48,117 nucleotides of DNA from Marinomonas flavescens. GTDB taxonomy: Bacteria > Pseudomonadota > Gammaproteobacteria > Pseudomonadales > Marinomonadaceae. The stretch lies in the NCBI RefSeq assembly GCF_004352835.1, contig NZ_SJSB01000024.1, forward strand, positions 1 through 48,117. Reading direction: 5' to 3'. Both the position numbers and the translations under genes were made by a program. The notes beneath the pieces were generated by a model. It did no database searches. It saw only the letters and a program-made list of their open reading frames with translations, and was not told the origin of the DNA. How positions within the stretch are numbered: the stretch's first letter is position 1; every line of letters starts with the position of its first letter. Below are positions 1 to 10,593 of the stretch, one piece after another.

Positions 1-80
1 GGCTTCAGGTCTTATTCGGTTTATTCCCCCGTATCTCTTCTATACTTAGTGTTTGTTTTCTCAAGGAAGAGGAACGGATT

Positions 81-1046
81 ATGCCAATGCCTAGAAGTCA
101 GCAAGTTTGCTTAGACGATACTCCGTATTACCATTGTGTGGCTCGATGTGTACGTCGTGCCTTTTTATGCGGTGAAGACCCGAATACAGGAACAAGCTAC
201 GAGCATCGACGAGATTGGGTCGAGCGCCGTTTGTTGTTTCTCGCCAGTGTGTTTTCCATCGATGTGTGTGCTTATGCGGTAATGAGCAATCATCTGCATG
301 TGGTGCTGCATATCGACTCAGAAAAAGTGAAAAGCTGGTCTGTTGTTGAGGTGTTGGAGCGGTGGCATAGGCTCCATAAAGGCACGACCTTTACTCAACG
401 ATATCTGCTTGGTGGCACACTGCCTGCGTATGTGATTGCGCTAGCAGAAGCGGCGGCAGAAACTTACCGAGAACGCTTAACAGACCTAAGCTGGTTTATG
501 AAAGAGCTCAACGAACCCATCGCTCGGCGAGCTAACCTAGAAGACGAATGCACTGGGCACTTTTGGGAAGGGCGCTTTAAATCCCAGGCTTTATTGGATG
601 AAGCCGCCCTGATCGCTTGCATGGCCTACGTGGATTTAAATCCAGTAAGGTCAGGCATCAGCGACACACCAGAAGAATCAGATTTCACCAGCATTAAGAA
701 ACGAGTAGCAGCCGTGAAAGAGAACAGCCAACCTAAAGCGCTGTATGCTTTTGTTGGGAATTCAAAACACGATATGCCTAATGGATTGCCTTTTAAACTC
801 GCAGATTACTTAGAATTAGTCGATATGACGGGGCGCATTGTGAGAGAAAGCAAAAAAGGCTCGATTGATGCCTCCTTGCTTCCCATCTTGCAGAGGTTGA
901 ATATCTCCTCTGAAAACTGGCTTTGTATTGCTACTGAATTTGAGGCGAGAACAGGCCGGGTCGTCGGGCAAGAATTATCCATAGATCATTACTGTGAATC
1001 CCACCATAGGAAGCGGTATCGTAAAAGTAGTCAGTTACTTATTTAA
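81..1046 (+). CDS. REP-associated (RAYT-like) Y1/HUH transposase
   Basis: This 321-residue protein belongs to the IS200/IS605-like Y1 transposase superfamily, in the branch called RAYT/TnpREP. The HUH metal-binding motif is visible as NHLHVVLHID at residues 70-79 (H71, H73). The likely nucleophilic tyrosine is Y183 in AYVDLNPVRSG, a block typical of RAYTs, preceded by GHFWEGRFKSQ. Family members cut and join single-stranded DNA and are thought to mobilise REP hairpins. The ATG has a good ribosome binding site (gaagagga, 7-10 bases upstream). No companion tnpB gene or clear IS ends are visible, which fits a single-copy domesticated RAYT rather than an active IS. A structured non-coding region follows downstream. 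The family is certain; the exact subgroup and activity are inferred. Confidence 0.88.
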   Translation: MPMPRSQQVCLDDTPYYHCVARCVRRAFLCGEDPNTGTSYEHRRDWVERRLLFLASVFSIDVCAYAVMSNHLHVVLHIDSEKVKSWSVVEVLERWHRLHKGTTFTQRYLLGGTLPAYVIALAEAAAETYRERLTDLSWFMKELNEPIARRANLEDECTGHFWEGRFKSQALLDEAALIACMAYVDLNPVRSGISDTPEESDFTSIKKRVAAVKENSQPKALYAFVGNSKHDMPNGLPFKLADYLELVDMTGRIVRESKKGSIDASLLPILQRLNISSENWLCIATEFEARTGRVVGQELSIDHYCESHHRKRYRKSSQLLI

Positions 1047-1583
1047 CGAAAATAGTCGATTAGAATACAGTGGATCAACTTCTGGCTGAGATCTTTTTGT
1101 GACTAAAAAAGGTCAAGCAGCATTGTTATTGAAGAATAGTGTGATACTCCCTCTCGCACACTTATTTTTATCCTGTATATTTTGATTTATTAGTGATGAG
1201 TGATTTCAGCAGTGTGCCCAATATATTGTTTTTATTAACTATATAAGATGCCTGTCTTTGTTTTGTTAATCGTCGTTTAAGGGCTCTGACCCTCGTCGTA
1301 ACCACTGAACTCGTTAGCGCCCAACGCTCTCGTGCTTATGCGCCCTCACTGTCTAAAGAGCCGTACCTCGACGCGTTAGCGGCTCTCTAAAAGGTACGGC
1401 AAAACAAGAACCTCTCACACTGACCTTATCCATACTGTCCAAGAAGTGTGTCCAATGGCCAATACACGCCTGTGACTAAACAACTAAAATCGTAGTCTAT
1501 TACCTTAACGTTATACCGCTATTCAACCTTGGGAAGTCCAGAACTTTTAACATCACATTACTCTGTGTCTTTTCCTGATTATA
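1047..1583. other. non-coding region with internal inverted repeats
   Basis: No convincing gene lies in these ~540 bases between the Y1 transposase and the terminator of the permease gene. The centre (about 1270-1400) is more GC-rich than the flanks and contains nested palindromes (listed separately). It may hold REP-like substrates of the upstream transposase or be debris; nothing more can be supported. Confidence 0.4.
1357..1400. repeat. overlapping inverted repeats (possible REP-like hairpin)
   Basis: Two perfect inverted repeats overlap here: gccgtacct (1360-1368) with aggtacggc (1392-1400), and agagccg (1357-1363) with cggctct (1380-1386). They are mutually exclusive structures. The position ~310 bases downstream of a RAYT gene makes a REP-like element possible, but I see no second copy in the window. 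Confidence 0.45.
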
Positions 1584-1625
1584 AAAAAACCTCCAATAAG
1601 GCAGTGCCATTATTGGAGGTTTTTT
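1584..1625. terminator. bidirectional intrinsic terminator
   Basis: A perfect 16-bp inverted repeat (1584-1599 with 1610-1625) has an A-run on the left and a T-run on the right, so it can end transcription in both directions. It lies 30 bases past the stop codon of the minus-strand permease gene. Confidence 0.85.
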
Positions 1626-1654
1626 GTTTTTACTTTTTTGGTGTGCGTAAAAAC

Positions 1655-2893
1655 TTATTCTATTTGTGCGTTGTCAACAATATGGTTATCGCCAATGTCT
1701 TTTGGTAGCACTAGGTTAAGAAGAATAGCAACGATGCCGCATAGGCTGATGCCTTGTAAGTTGAATTTGCCAATGCCGAAGGCCATTCCGCCAATGCCGA
1801 AGACTAATGTAACGCCGACAATAACAAGGTTACGTGATTTATGAAGGTCTACTTGGTTTTTAATTAGCGTGTTGAGGCCAACAGCGGCTATGGAGCCAAA
1901 TAATAAAATCATAATCCCCCCCATAACAGGTAGGGGAATAGTTTGTAATAAGGCGCCTAGTTTGCCAACCCAAGCAAGAATAATCGCGGCAATCGCTGCC
2001 CATGTCATTATGACGGGATTAAAAGCTTTAGTAAGCATGACAGCGCCAGTGACTTCACTGTAGGTTGTATTTGGTGGCGCGCCTACCATTGCTGCTGCCA
2101 TAGTAGCGATCCCATCTCCCGCGATAGTACGATGCAAGCCTGGTTTTTTTAAGTAATCTTTGCCAGTGACACTGGAGATAGAAAGTATATCGCCAACATG
2201 TTCTATGGCAGGTGCGATGGCGACTGGAATCATAAATAAAATGGCATTGATATTAAACTCAGGCGCAGTGAAGTTTGGCATAACAAACCAAGCGGCTTGA
2301 TGTACTGCGTCGAAGTTAACGATGCCGAATATTAAGCTTAGTGAGTAGCCAACGATAATGCCGCCAAAAATAGGCAGTAGTTTAAAAATACCTTTACTAA
2401 AGACGCTAATAAAAATAGTGGTTAATAAAGAGGCAAGAGCAATCCAAATAGAGATGTCAGCATTAATTAACTGAGCAGAGCCATCTCCACTTTTGCCCAT
2501 TGCCATATTGACAGCCGTTGGAGCTAAGCCTAAGCCAATAACCATAATAATAGGCCCAATGACAACCGGTGGTAATAAGCGGTGAATAAAGCCAGGGCCT
2601 TTTAATTTAATAAGCGCCCCTAGAATGACATAAACGAATCCAGCCGCAATTAATCCACCCATGGTAGACGCTAATCCCCAAGTTTGGATGCCGTATAGAA
2701 TTGGTGCGATAAACGCAAATGAAGACGCTAGAAAAATAGGCACAGTGCGACGTGTGACAACTTGAAAAAGCAAAGTCCCCATACCGGCACCAAATAAAGC
2801 AACATTTGGATCAAGGCCTGTCAGTAAGGGGACTAATACTAAAGCGCCAAATGCAACGAATAACATTTGGACGCCTAATATGGCGTTTTTCAT
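1655..2893 (-). CDS. uraA: uracil/xanthine permease, NCS2 family
   Basis: This 412-residue polytopic inner-membrane protein is a nucleobase:cation symporter-2 (UraA/UapA-like) with about 14 hydrophobic segments. It is predicted to import uracil (possibly xanthine) with protons. The family's substrate-site region is recognisable as AIAPAIEHVGD near residue 230, with the conserved acidic residue and EH pair, and a later NTTYSEVTGA block. Length matches the family (about 410-430). The start has a good upstream GGAAG. It is transcribed alone, with a terminator downstream at 1584-1625. No upp or other pyrimidine gene adjoins it, so the uracil assignment rests on sequence type alone. Confidence 0.88.
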   Translation of the reverse strand: MKNAILGVQMLFVAFGALVLVPLLTGLDPNVALFGAGMGTLLFQVVTRRTVPIFLASSFAFIAPILYGIQTWGLASTMGGLIAAGFVYVILGALIKLKGPGFIHRLLPPVVIGPIIMVIGLGLAPTAVNMAMGKSGDGSAQLINADISIWIALASLLTTIFISVFSKGIFKLLPIFGGIIVGYSLSLIFGIVNFDAVHQAAWFVMPNFTAPEFNINAILFMIPVAIAPAIEHVGDILSISSVTGKDYLKKPGLHRTIAGDGIATMAAAMVGAPPNTTYSEVTGAVMLTKAFNPVIMTWAAIAAIILAWVGKLGALLQTIPLPVMGGIMILLFGSIAAVGLNTLIKNQVDLHKSRNLVIVGVTLVFGIGGMAFGIGKFNLQGISLCGIVAILLNLVLPKDIGDNHIVDNAQIE

Positions 2894-3183
2894 TGGGTCT
2901 TCCTTTTTTATGATTAAGCGCTCAAAGTTTTATCTATTTGTAATAGCGTGCTAATAGGCTCAGAACTGCTAAAAAGCAGTCTATTATTCAACTACTTACA
3001 TTATTAGACATTTAAGGGGAGGGATTCTAAATGTAATCAGCAAACACACCAACAAAAAATGCACTTTTTGTCGGTACTTAAGTGCGAAACCCCGATCTTT
3101 AATGCTGTATTACTCGTTGTGGCGATAATGTTGTGATATCTAGGGCACACTTAATTCGGGGGATAAGTAGGGTGGTTATTCAC
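2894..3183. other. intergenic region upstream of the permease
   Basis: About 290 bases between the uraA start and the ppk terminator. It should contain the uraA promoter on the minus strand. A short palindrome, actgct (2965-2970) with agcagt (2975-2980), is present. I recognise no riboswitch or gene. Confidence 0.4.
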
Positions 3184-3210
3184 AAAAAAAGCCCAGCATT
3201 CGCTGGGCTT
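3184..3210 (-). terminator. intrinsic terminator of ppk1
   Basis: A 9-bp GC-rich stem (3189-3197 with 3202-3210), four-base loop and, read on the minus strand, a run of seven T's. It sits 30 bases past the ppk1 stop. Confidence 0.85.
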
Positions 3211-3239
3211 TGTGTATAAATAGTGACTGAGTGTACTGG

Positions 3240-5462
3240 TTAGCGCGTGCTATCAGCGAGATCGCTCAGTAAGGTGCGCTGAGCGCTGCGATATTCGCCT
3301 TTTCGTGGTTTAGACAACTGGTATGAGCCATCGCTTTGTAACACCCAACTCTGGGTATTATCCGCAAGGTAAAGTTCCAGCTCTTTTTTCACACGACGAG
3401 ACAGTTTTAGATCCTGTAGCGGGAAGGCAACTTCAATACGGTTGTTCAAGTTACGATCCATGCCATCCGCACTGGACAGGTAAACCTGAGGGTTGCGGTT
3501 GTTGTAGAAGTAATACACACGAGTATGTTCTAAGAAACGACCAATAATGCTGCGTACACGGATATTAGAGGAGATGCCTTTAATACCAGGGCGCAGGGTA
3601 CAAATACCTCGAACGATCAAGTCGATTTTTACGCCAGCTTGGGAGGCTTTATACAGAGCTTGTACTAAGCGTTGCTCAGTAAGCGAGTTTACTTTGATGA
3701 TGATTCGAGACGGATCGCCTTTTTGGGCGTTTTCCGCTTCGCGGTTAATCATATCCAGCAAGCGATCGCGTAATGTGAAAGGCGCGTGTAATAGCTTTTT
3801 CACTTTCAACTCTTTGCTCATTCCCGTTAATTGTTGAAACACGCGATGAACATCGTCGCCGATTTCTTTGTCACAGGTTAGGAAGCTGTAATCGGTATAA
3901 AGACGAGCGTTGCCTGCGTGGTAGTTGCCAGTGCCGAGGTGAACGTAACGTGTCAGCTCTGTTCCTTCTCTACGCACGATAAGGATCATTTTAGCGTGAG
4001 TTTTATGACGGACAACACCATAAACCACGATCGCACCAGCATCTTGTAGACGGCTTGCTAAGGCTAAGTTTTCGGCTTCATCGAAACGTGCTCGTAGTTC
4101 AATGACCACGGTGACTTCTTTGCCATTTCGAGCTGCCTCTACTAATGCGTTAGCAATAGGGGAGCGGGCGCCGGTACGGTATAGCGTTTGACGAATGGCA
4201 ACAACATAAGGGTCTTTGGCTGCGTCACTTAGAAAATCGATGACTGGCGCAAAGCTCTCAAAAGGGTGCATTAAGAGGTAATCACGTTGTCGAATCGCTT
4301 CGAATATTCCGCCTGAGCTAGCCAGTTTTCTTGGTAAACCTGGCGAAAAAGGAGGGTACATAAGATCGGGGCGATCGACTAATTCAAGCACGGCCATTAA
4401 ACGACTTAGATTGACCGGACCGTCTGTTTTGTAGAGATCTTGGGTTTCTAAATCAAACTGCTTAAGTAAGGAGTCGATGATGTGCGTTGGGCAGTTGTCG
4501 GCAATCTCAAGACGTACCGAGCTGCCGTAATGGCGGCTTTGTAATTCAGTTCTTAGCGCACCGGCCAAATCGACGCCGATGTCATCTGAGTCCACTTCTA
4601 AGTCTGCGTTTCGTGTGAGGCGGAATTGGAAACAGCCTTTTACCGTCATGCCAGGGAATAATTGATCGGCATGCGCGTGAATAATAGAAGATAGGAAGAC
4701 GAGGTTATCGCCTCCTTCAGACACATCGTCAGGCATTTTGACAAGGCGTGGCAGAGAGCTTGGTGCTGGTACAATAGCGAGACCATTTTCTCGGCCAAAG
4801 GCATCGCGTCCTTCTAGCTCGACGACAAAGTTAAAGGTTTTGTTGGCGAGTCGAGGAAAAGGGTGTGCTGGATCAAGTCCTATTGGACTTATAATGGGCA
4901 GCACATTGTCGCGAAAATATCGTTTAGCCCATGTCGCTTGTTTTTCGTTCCAAACGGAACGGCGAATAAACTTAACATCTTCGGCGGCCAATTTTGGAAA
5001 GATGATGTCATTGAGAATACGGTATTGGCGGCGTACTAGTTTGTGAGCTTGTTCACTGATCAAACTAAGGACTTTTTTCGGGTGCATGCCGTCAGGGCCA
5101 TTCTTCTCACGGCTGTACTCTAACTGGCTTTTTAATCCCGCAACACGAATTTCAAAAAATTCATCCATGTTTGAGCTAAAGATACACAAGAACGTTAGAC
5201 GGTTCAGAATGGGGTGGTTTTCATCCATGGCTTGTTCAAGTACACGCGCATTGAACTGCAAATGACTCAATTCACGGTTGAAATAAAGCTCGGGGTCTGC
5301 AAGGTCAATCTCCTCAGGCAAACGTTCTTCTAAAGAAACTTTGCTAGGGTCCTGCGGCTGCTCTGGAATAGGTTCCAGTACCAGCTCTTCTCCACCTATT
5401 TCTTTGGTGGGCATAGGGGCGATTTCTTTTTTATCCACTTCATTTACTGACTGTTCTGACAT
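3240..5462 (-). CDS. ppk1: polyphosphate kinase 1
   Basis: The 740-residue enzyme reversibly transfers the ATP gamma-phosphate to polyphosphate. The full family layout is present: an N-terminal domain from about residue 55 (LYFNRELSHLQFNARVLEQA), a head domain, and two phospholipase-D-like catalytic domains. The phosphorylated histidine is H489 in VVRHKTHAKMI, followed by RYVHLGTGNYH. Compared with the ~690-residue E. coli enzyme there is an extra acidic, proline-rich N-terminus (about residues 1-50), which looks disordered. The gene lies 180 bases downstream of hemB on the same strand; a small palindrome separates them. The degradative partner ppx is at 15.1 kb on the other strand. Confidence 0.97.
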   Translation of the reverse strand: MSEQSVNEVDKKEIAPMPTKEIGGEELVLEPIPEQPQDPSKVSLEERLPEEIDLADPELYFNRELSHLQFNARVLEQAMDENHPILNRLTFLCIFSSNMDEFFEIRVAGLKSQLEYSREKNGPDGMHPKKVLSLISEQAHKLVRRQYRILNDIIFPKLAAEDVKFIRRSVWNEKQATWAKRYFRDNVLPIISPIGLDPAHPFPRLANKTFNFVVELEGRDAFGRENGLAIVPAPSSLPRLVKMPDDVSEGGDNLVFLSSIIHAHADQLFPGMTVKGCFQFRLTRNADLEVDSDDIGVDLAGALRTELQSRHYGSSVRLEIADNCPTHIIDSLLKQFDLETQDLYKTDGPVNLSRLMAVLELVDRPDLMYPPFSPGLPRKLASSGGIFEAIRQRDYLLMHPFESFAPVIDFLSDAAKDPYVVAIRQTLYRTGARSPIANALVEAARNGKEVTVVIELRARFDEAENLALASRLQDAGAIVVYGVVRHKTHAKMILIVRREGTELTRYVHLGTGNYHAGNARLYTDYSFLTCDKEIGDDVHRVFQQLTGMSKELKVKKLLHAPFTLRDRLLDMINREAENAQKGDPSRIIIKVNSLTEQRLVQALYKASQAGVKIDLIVRGICTLRPGIKGISSNIRVRSIIGRFLEHTRVYYFYNNRNPQVYLSSADGMDRNLNNRIEVAFPLQDLKLSRRVKKELELYLADNTQSWVLQSDGSYQLSKPRKGEYRSAQRTLLSDLADSTR

Positions 5463-5512
5463 GCCTTTTTATCACTCCCAAATACCGTCGTTTTATATTA
5501 TTGGTATTGAAC

Positions 5513-5542
5513 TAATGCCCGTTCGTAAATGAGTGGGCATTA
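5513..5542. repeat. small inverted repeat between hemB and ppk1
   Basis: taatgccc (5513-5520) pairs with gggcatta (5535-5542) across a 14-base loop. There is no strong T-run, so it may be a regulatory hairpin or operator upstream of ppk1 rather than a terminator. Confidence 0.35.
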
Positions 5543-5642
5543 ACTTACAAATTACACCAACACAGCCAGAAGGTCACCGTCTCTTTAATCTTATTTACAT
5601 CCTAATAGGAGTATTTTGACATTGCATGAGAAGGACTTAGCG

Positions 5643-6641
<999 letters not shown>

Positions 6642-6740
6642 TTAGCTCCTGTCTTGCTGTTCGTTAATGTACTTAACTTGTGTGACAGATATAAGTCATA
6701 CAGTCTAATACGCCGTTGTTTCTGGCCTTAAATACGCTTC

Positions 6741-8666
6741 TTAGGCGAGATTGGCCTCGGCCTCTTCGAGTTCTTCTTGTAGCTCAAACCAGGCTTCTTC
6801 GTTTTCTTCCAATGACTTTTTCCACTTTGCTTCGTCGCTTAGCAGTGCTTGTAACTTTTCTCTTTGGTCGGCGTTATAAAGTGAGGCATCCGCCATGGAT
6901 TCAGAAATTGTGTCTAGGTGTGTTTGCGCCGTTTGTACGGCTTTTTCATATTTCTCGACTTGCTTGCGCAATGGACGTAGCTTTTCGCGCAGCTCGGCGG
7001 CTTTGCGACGCTCTTCTTTACGATCGACTTTTTCTACCTTGTCTTGTGTGGCTTCGCTTTTCTCTGCTTGAGCGGAGTTAGCTTGTCGAGCTTGTAGCCA
7101 AGCATGGTAAGCACTCAAGTCGCCATCGAAGGCTTGTATCTGATTATCCGCAACCAAGCAAAACTCATCGACGGTGCTGTTGAGTAAGTGACGATCGTGG
7201 GATACCACTAAGATGGCGCCTGGAAACTCTTGCAGTGCTTCTGTTAAGGCTTGACGCATGTCGATGTCTAAGTGGTTAGTTGGCTCATCGAGTACCAATA
7301 AGTTAGGGCGAGTCCAAGCGATGAGTGACAGCGCGAGTCTCGCCTTCTCGCCACCAGAGAAGCCTTTCACGGCTCTTAGTGCGTCATCCCCAGTAAAGCC
7401 AAAACCACCTAAATAACGGCGAATGTCGCTTTCGAGTATCTTCGGAGACAGACGCTGAATATGCAGAAGAGGTGAGGCTTCAAGGTCGAGCGCACTTAGC
7501 TGATGTTGAGAGAAGTAACCAATTTTAAGGTTCTCGCCGGTAATTCGCTCTCCCGACAGCAGTGTTAACTCGCCTACAATGGATTTAATTAGCGTGGATT
7601 TACCCGCACCATTGGGGCCAAGTAGACCAATACGCTGGCCGTCTCGGATGGCAAAGTTGGTGTCGCCAAGTTGAACCACTTTAGCGCCAGATTCTAAGGT
7701 GTAGCCTAAGTTTGCTTGCGATAAATTAATGAGTAACTGAGAGGTTTTTTCAGCCACCGGAATCGAGAACTCAAACTGAGAGTCGATGTGAGCAGGGCCA
7801 ATGATCTCCATCTTCTCAAGCATGCGCAGACGGCTTTGTGCTTGCTTCGCCTTATCTGCTTTATAGCGAAACCGGTTTACATACTCTTGCATGTGAGCGC
7901 GCTTGGCTTGTTGGCGCTCATGGTTGGCTTGTTGTTGCGCTAAATGTTCCGCTCGCTGACGCTCGTAGTTCGAGTAGTTACCTTTATAAAGAACAAGTTT
8001 CTTTTGGTAAAGATGGACTATGTGACTACAGATACCGTCTAAGAAGTCTCGGTCATGGGAAATAAGCACTAGGGTGCCCGGATATTGGCGTAACCAGTTT
8101 TCCAGCCACATAACCGCGTCTAAGTCCAAATGGTTGGTCGGCTCATCGAGTAATAAAACATCAGATGGACTCATTAACGCTTTCGCTAGGTTAAGTCGTA
8201 TTCGCCAGCCGCCAGAAAAGTCTGAGACAGGTCTCTGCATGTCGGCCATTTTGAACCCTAAACCTTGCAGCAGTGTTTCGGCGCGAGATTGAGCGGAGTA
8301 GCCATGAGCTGTTTCATATTCACCTAACCAATGGGCATGGTCGTGATTATTTTCTTGTGCTTGTGCTCGGGCAATATTGCTTTCAATTATTCTTAGTTGC
8401 TCGTCACCGTCTAGGCAATAATCCACAGCGCTACGCTGTGTTTCGCCCACTTCTTGCGCCATAAAGGCTAATCGACGATTTCCAGGCAAAACAACACTGC
8501 CAGTGTCGGCGTTTAAGTCGCCTTTGATCATGGCAAATAATGAGGATTTTCCTGCTCCGTTGGCGCCAATTAAACCGACTTTTTGACCTTCAAAAATAGT
8601 GAGATCGGTGTCCTCAAGAAGGAACTGGGTACCACGTTGTAGACTGACTTCGGTAAACTGAATCAT
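6741..8666 (-). CDS. yheS: ABC-F family ATPase, YheS type
   Basis: A 641-residue soluble protein with two ABC nucleotide-binding domains and no membrane segments, the hallmark of ABC-F proteins that act on the ribosome. Walker A motifs are GANGAGKSS (about residue 34) and GPNGAGKST (about 350). Signature motifs are VSDFSGGWR and VKGFSGGEKAR, and both Walker B blocks read LLDEPTNHLD or LVLDEPTNHLD. A long linker (about residues 235-310) and a charged coiled-coil C-terminus (about 530-641) are present. The pattern through both domains matches YheS better than Uup or EttA. It is a single-gene unit; hslO is divergent. The precise role of YheS in translation is not established. Confidence 0.92.
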   Translation of the reverse strand: MIQFTEVSLQRGTQFLLEDTDLTIFEGQKVGLIGANGAGKSSLFAMIKGDLNADTGSVVLPGNRRLAFMAQEVGETQRSAVDYCLDGDEQLRIIESNIARAQAQENNHDHAHWLGEYETAHGYSAQSRAETLLQGLGFKMADMQRPVSDFSGGWRIRLNLAKALMSPSDVLLLDEPTNHLDLDAVMWLENWLRQYPGTLVLISHDRDFLDGICSHIVHLYQKKLVLYKGNYSNYERQRAEHLAQQQANHERQQAKRAHMQEYVNRFRYKADKAKQAQSRLRMLEKMEIIGPAHIDSQFEFSIPVAEKTSQLLINLSQANLGYTLESGAKVVQLGDTNFAIRDGQRIGLLGPNGAGKSTLIKSIVGELTLLSGERITGENLKIGYFSQHQLSALDLEASPLLHIQRLSPKILESDIRRYLGGFGFTGDDALRAVKGFSGGEKARLALSLIAWTRPNLLVLDEPTNHLDIDMRQALTEALQEFPGAILVVSHDRHLLNSTVDEFCLVADNQIQAFDGDLSAYHAWLQARQANSAQAEKSEATQDKVEKVDRKEERRKAAELREKLRPLRKQVEKYEKAVQTAQTHLDTISESMADASLYNADQREKLQALLSDEAKWKKSLEENEEAWFELQEELEEAEANLA

Positions 8667-8898
8667 AAGAACAAGAAATCTCTTTGGAGTCGATGATTAG
8701 GTGCTAAGCATAAGCTGTTTAACTTAAAAGTAATGGTTAGTATTTTAGAGCGACACAGAGGTAAACGAAATAGGGGCGACAAAGATTCCCTGTTTATACA
8801 CTGTTTAAAGTGGATGATTTTAACGCTCAAGGGTAAAATGCGCGGCAATATCCATTTGAACTTTTACTCGTGCTGTTAATTAGCACAAGGTGTGATTT

Positions 8899-9774
8899 GT
8901 GAACGATTTAACGACTAATGAAATTCAGCGCTTTTCTTTTGATAATACGAATGTGCGCGGTGAGCATGTTGTATTGAATAGTGCTTATCAAGAAATTATT
9001 AAACGCAAAAACTACCCACTAGCGATTGAAAAGCTATTAGGTGAATTTGTGGCGGCAATTGCACTGCTTAGGGATATCATCAAAATTGATGGTGTACTGT
9101 CTATTCAAGCGAAGGGTAATGGCTTTTTGTCTGCGGTAATGACCGAGTGTGATGAGTTGCAAAACTTGCGCGGTATTGCCCAATGGGACGAATCGCAAGT
9201 GGTGCCTGAGACGATTTCGTTAAAAGAGGTCTTAGAGGGCGGTTATTTAGTTATTACCATTAGTCCTCGTAACGGTCAGCGTTACCAAGGGATTGTTGAA
9301 ATTGTTGGAGATACGTTAGCAGAGTGTCTTGAGCAATACTTTTATCAATCTGAGCAGCTACCGAGTCGAGTTTGGTTGGCGGCAAATGGCGCTCAATGTG
9401 CTGGTTTGTTTTTACAACGACTTCCCGCTGAACAAGCAGAAGAGGGCGATGAAGATGGTTGGGAGCGTTTTACACACCTAGCATCAACCGTAAAAGACGA
9501 AGAGTTACTGACTCTAGATACAGAGACGTTATTGCACCGTTTATATCATGAAGAAGAAGTCCGTCTTTACGATACTAAAGCCATGCAGTTTGGTTGTTCT
9601 TGTTCTCGCCAGCGTACATTGGATGCCGTTATTTCGATTGGAGCTGATGAAGTGCGTCAGCTGTTGATTGAACAAGGCTCAATTAAAGTGGATTGCCAGT
9701 TTTGTGCTGAGCAATACATATTCACGAAAGAAGACTTAGCAGACCAGCTAGGCGATCAAGCACAAACACATTGA
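8899..9774 (+). CDS. hslO: redox-regulated chaperone Hsp33
   Basis: A 291-residue cytosolic holdase activated by oxidation. The C-terminal redox switch is complete: CSC (about residues 232-234) and CQFC (about 265-268) form the CXC-X27-32-CXXC zinc site. The N-terminal domain shows conserved blocks such as LLGEFVAAIALL and IQAKGNGFL. The start is GTG with AAGG eight bases upstream. It converges with the CBS-domain gene, whose stop lies immediately beyond. I see no clear sigma-32 promoter in the 232 bases upstream. Confidence 0.96.
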   Translation: MNDLTTNEIQRFSFDNTNVRGEHVVLNSAYQEIIKRKNYPLAIEKLLGEFVAAIALLRDIIKIDGVLSIQAKGNGFLSAVMTECDELQNLRGIAQWDESQVVPETISLKEVLEGGYLVITISPRNGQRYQGIVEIVGDTLAECLEQYFYQSEQLPSRVWLAANGAQCAGLFLQRLPAEQAEEGDEDGWERFTHLASTVKDEELLTLDTETLLHRLYHEEEVRLYDTKAMQFGCSCSRQRTLDAVISIGADEVRQLLIEQGSIKVDCQFCAEQYIFTKEDLADQLGDQAQTH

Positions 9775-9775
9775 G

Positions 9776-10177
9776 TTAGAACTTGGCGTGTTTTAACAAA
9801 TCACGCCAAGTAATAATGCCAAGAACGTGTTGATCTTCATCGATTACAGGGATGCAAGAAATACTGGCTTGCATCATCCAATTCACAATTTTCTCGATTG
9901 GCGAGTCGGCTTTTACGGCAATTGGTTGGCGAGTCATGATTTGATGTGCAGCGTGATTGAGTGTTTCAAGGTCTCTTTGTTGTTCAGAGAGACTATCAAT
10001 AAACGGGCTGATCATGCGTAATAAATCTCGATCAGAAATAATGCCAACTAAGATGTCATTTTCTATAACAGGCAAATGATGGAAGCCATTTTTTTGCATA
10101 ACGGCTTTTACTTCTGGTAATCGTGCATCAATGTTAACGCAAATTACATCGCGAACCATGATATCTTGAGCTTTCAT
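9776..10177 (-). CDS. tandem CBS-domain protein
   Basis: The 133-residue protein consists almost entirely of two CBS motifs: about residues 1-60 (DIMVRDVICVN ... LPVIENDILVGIISDRDLL) and about 78-133 (IMTRQPIAVKADSPI ... VLGIITWRDLLKHAKF). Such stand-alone Bateman modules bind adenine nucleotides and usually regulate something else. The ligand and the target cannot be told from the sequence. The start is preceded by GGAGGTGTCGT, a very strong ribosome binding site. It is convergent with hslO, with one base between the stops. Confidence 0.9.
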   Translation of the reverse strand: MKAQDIMVRDVICVNIDARLPEVKAVMQKNGFHHLPVIENDILVGIISDRDLLRMISPFIDSLSEQQRDLETLNHAAHQIMTRQPIAVKADSPIEKIVNWMMQASISCIPVIDEDQHVLGIITWRDLLKHAKF

Positions 10178-10593
10178 ACGACACCTCCGCTACATCATAG
10201 ATAATTGATTCTATTTATACTCACTATCGTTTTTTAAATATAGCAGAAAAACACAATCAAACTGCTAATTATATGCAGCGAAAACCACAGAAAACGATAC
10301 TAAAAGTAGATAAAATTCTTATTAGTTATATTAAAGTCGAGGAGGTAAGTATTATCTTCGACTAAGGTCTCAAGACATTATTGGTAAAATCCGTATAATT
10401 AAATGATACCTACTCAGAATCCTAGCTAGGTTGTTCGTTTTTAGGCTTTGCGCTCCCTATTGCAAATAAAAGCGTACTGAGAAGAGTGACGAGAAAGTAC
10501 CGCAGTTCCTCCTTAATTTACATCACTGCTGGCCACAAGCCTTCTTTTATCATCACTCTCAAATCCAAATTGGCGATGACACGGCGAAATGAT
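10178..10593. other. promoter-bearing divergent region between CBS gene and mqo
   Basis: About 415 AT-rich bases separating two divergent genes. The mqo frame stays open back to a GTG at 10486, but the extra 36 residues show no similarity to the family, so I treat this part as leader. No RNA gene or clear operator is visible. Confidence 0.4.

Noticed and set aside
1270..1400. Integron attC-like site (gttagcgcccaac) downstream of the transposase
   Set aside because: The core resembles attC only over a few bases; no paired R and L boxes and no gene cassette are visible.
6741..8666. ABC transporter
   Set aside because: No membrane segments or partner permease; two ABC domains in one chain with the ABC-F linker.
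10486..10593. N-terminal extension of mqo from GTG 10486
   Set aside because: The 36 extra residues do not resemble Mqo proteins, which begin just before the dinucleotide-binding motif.
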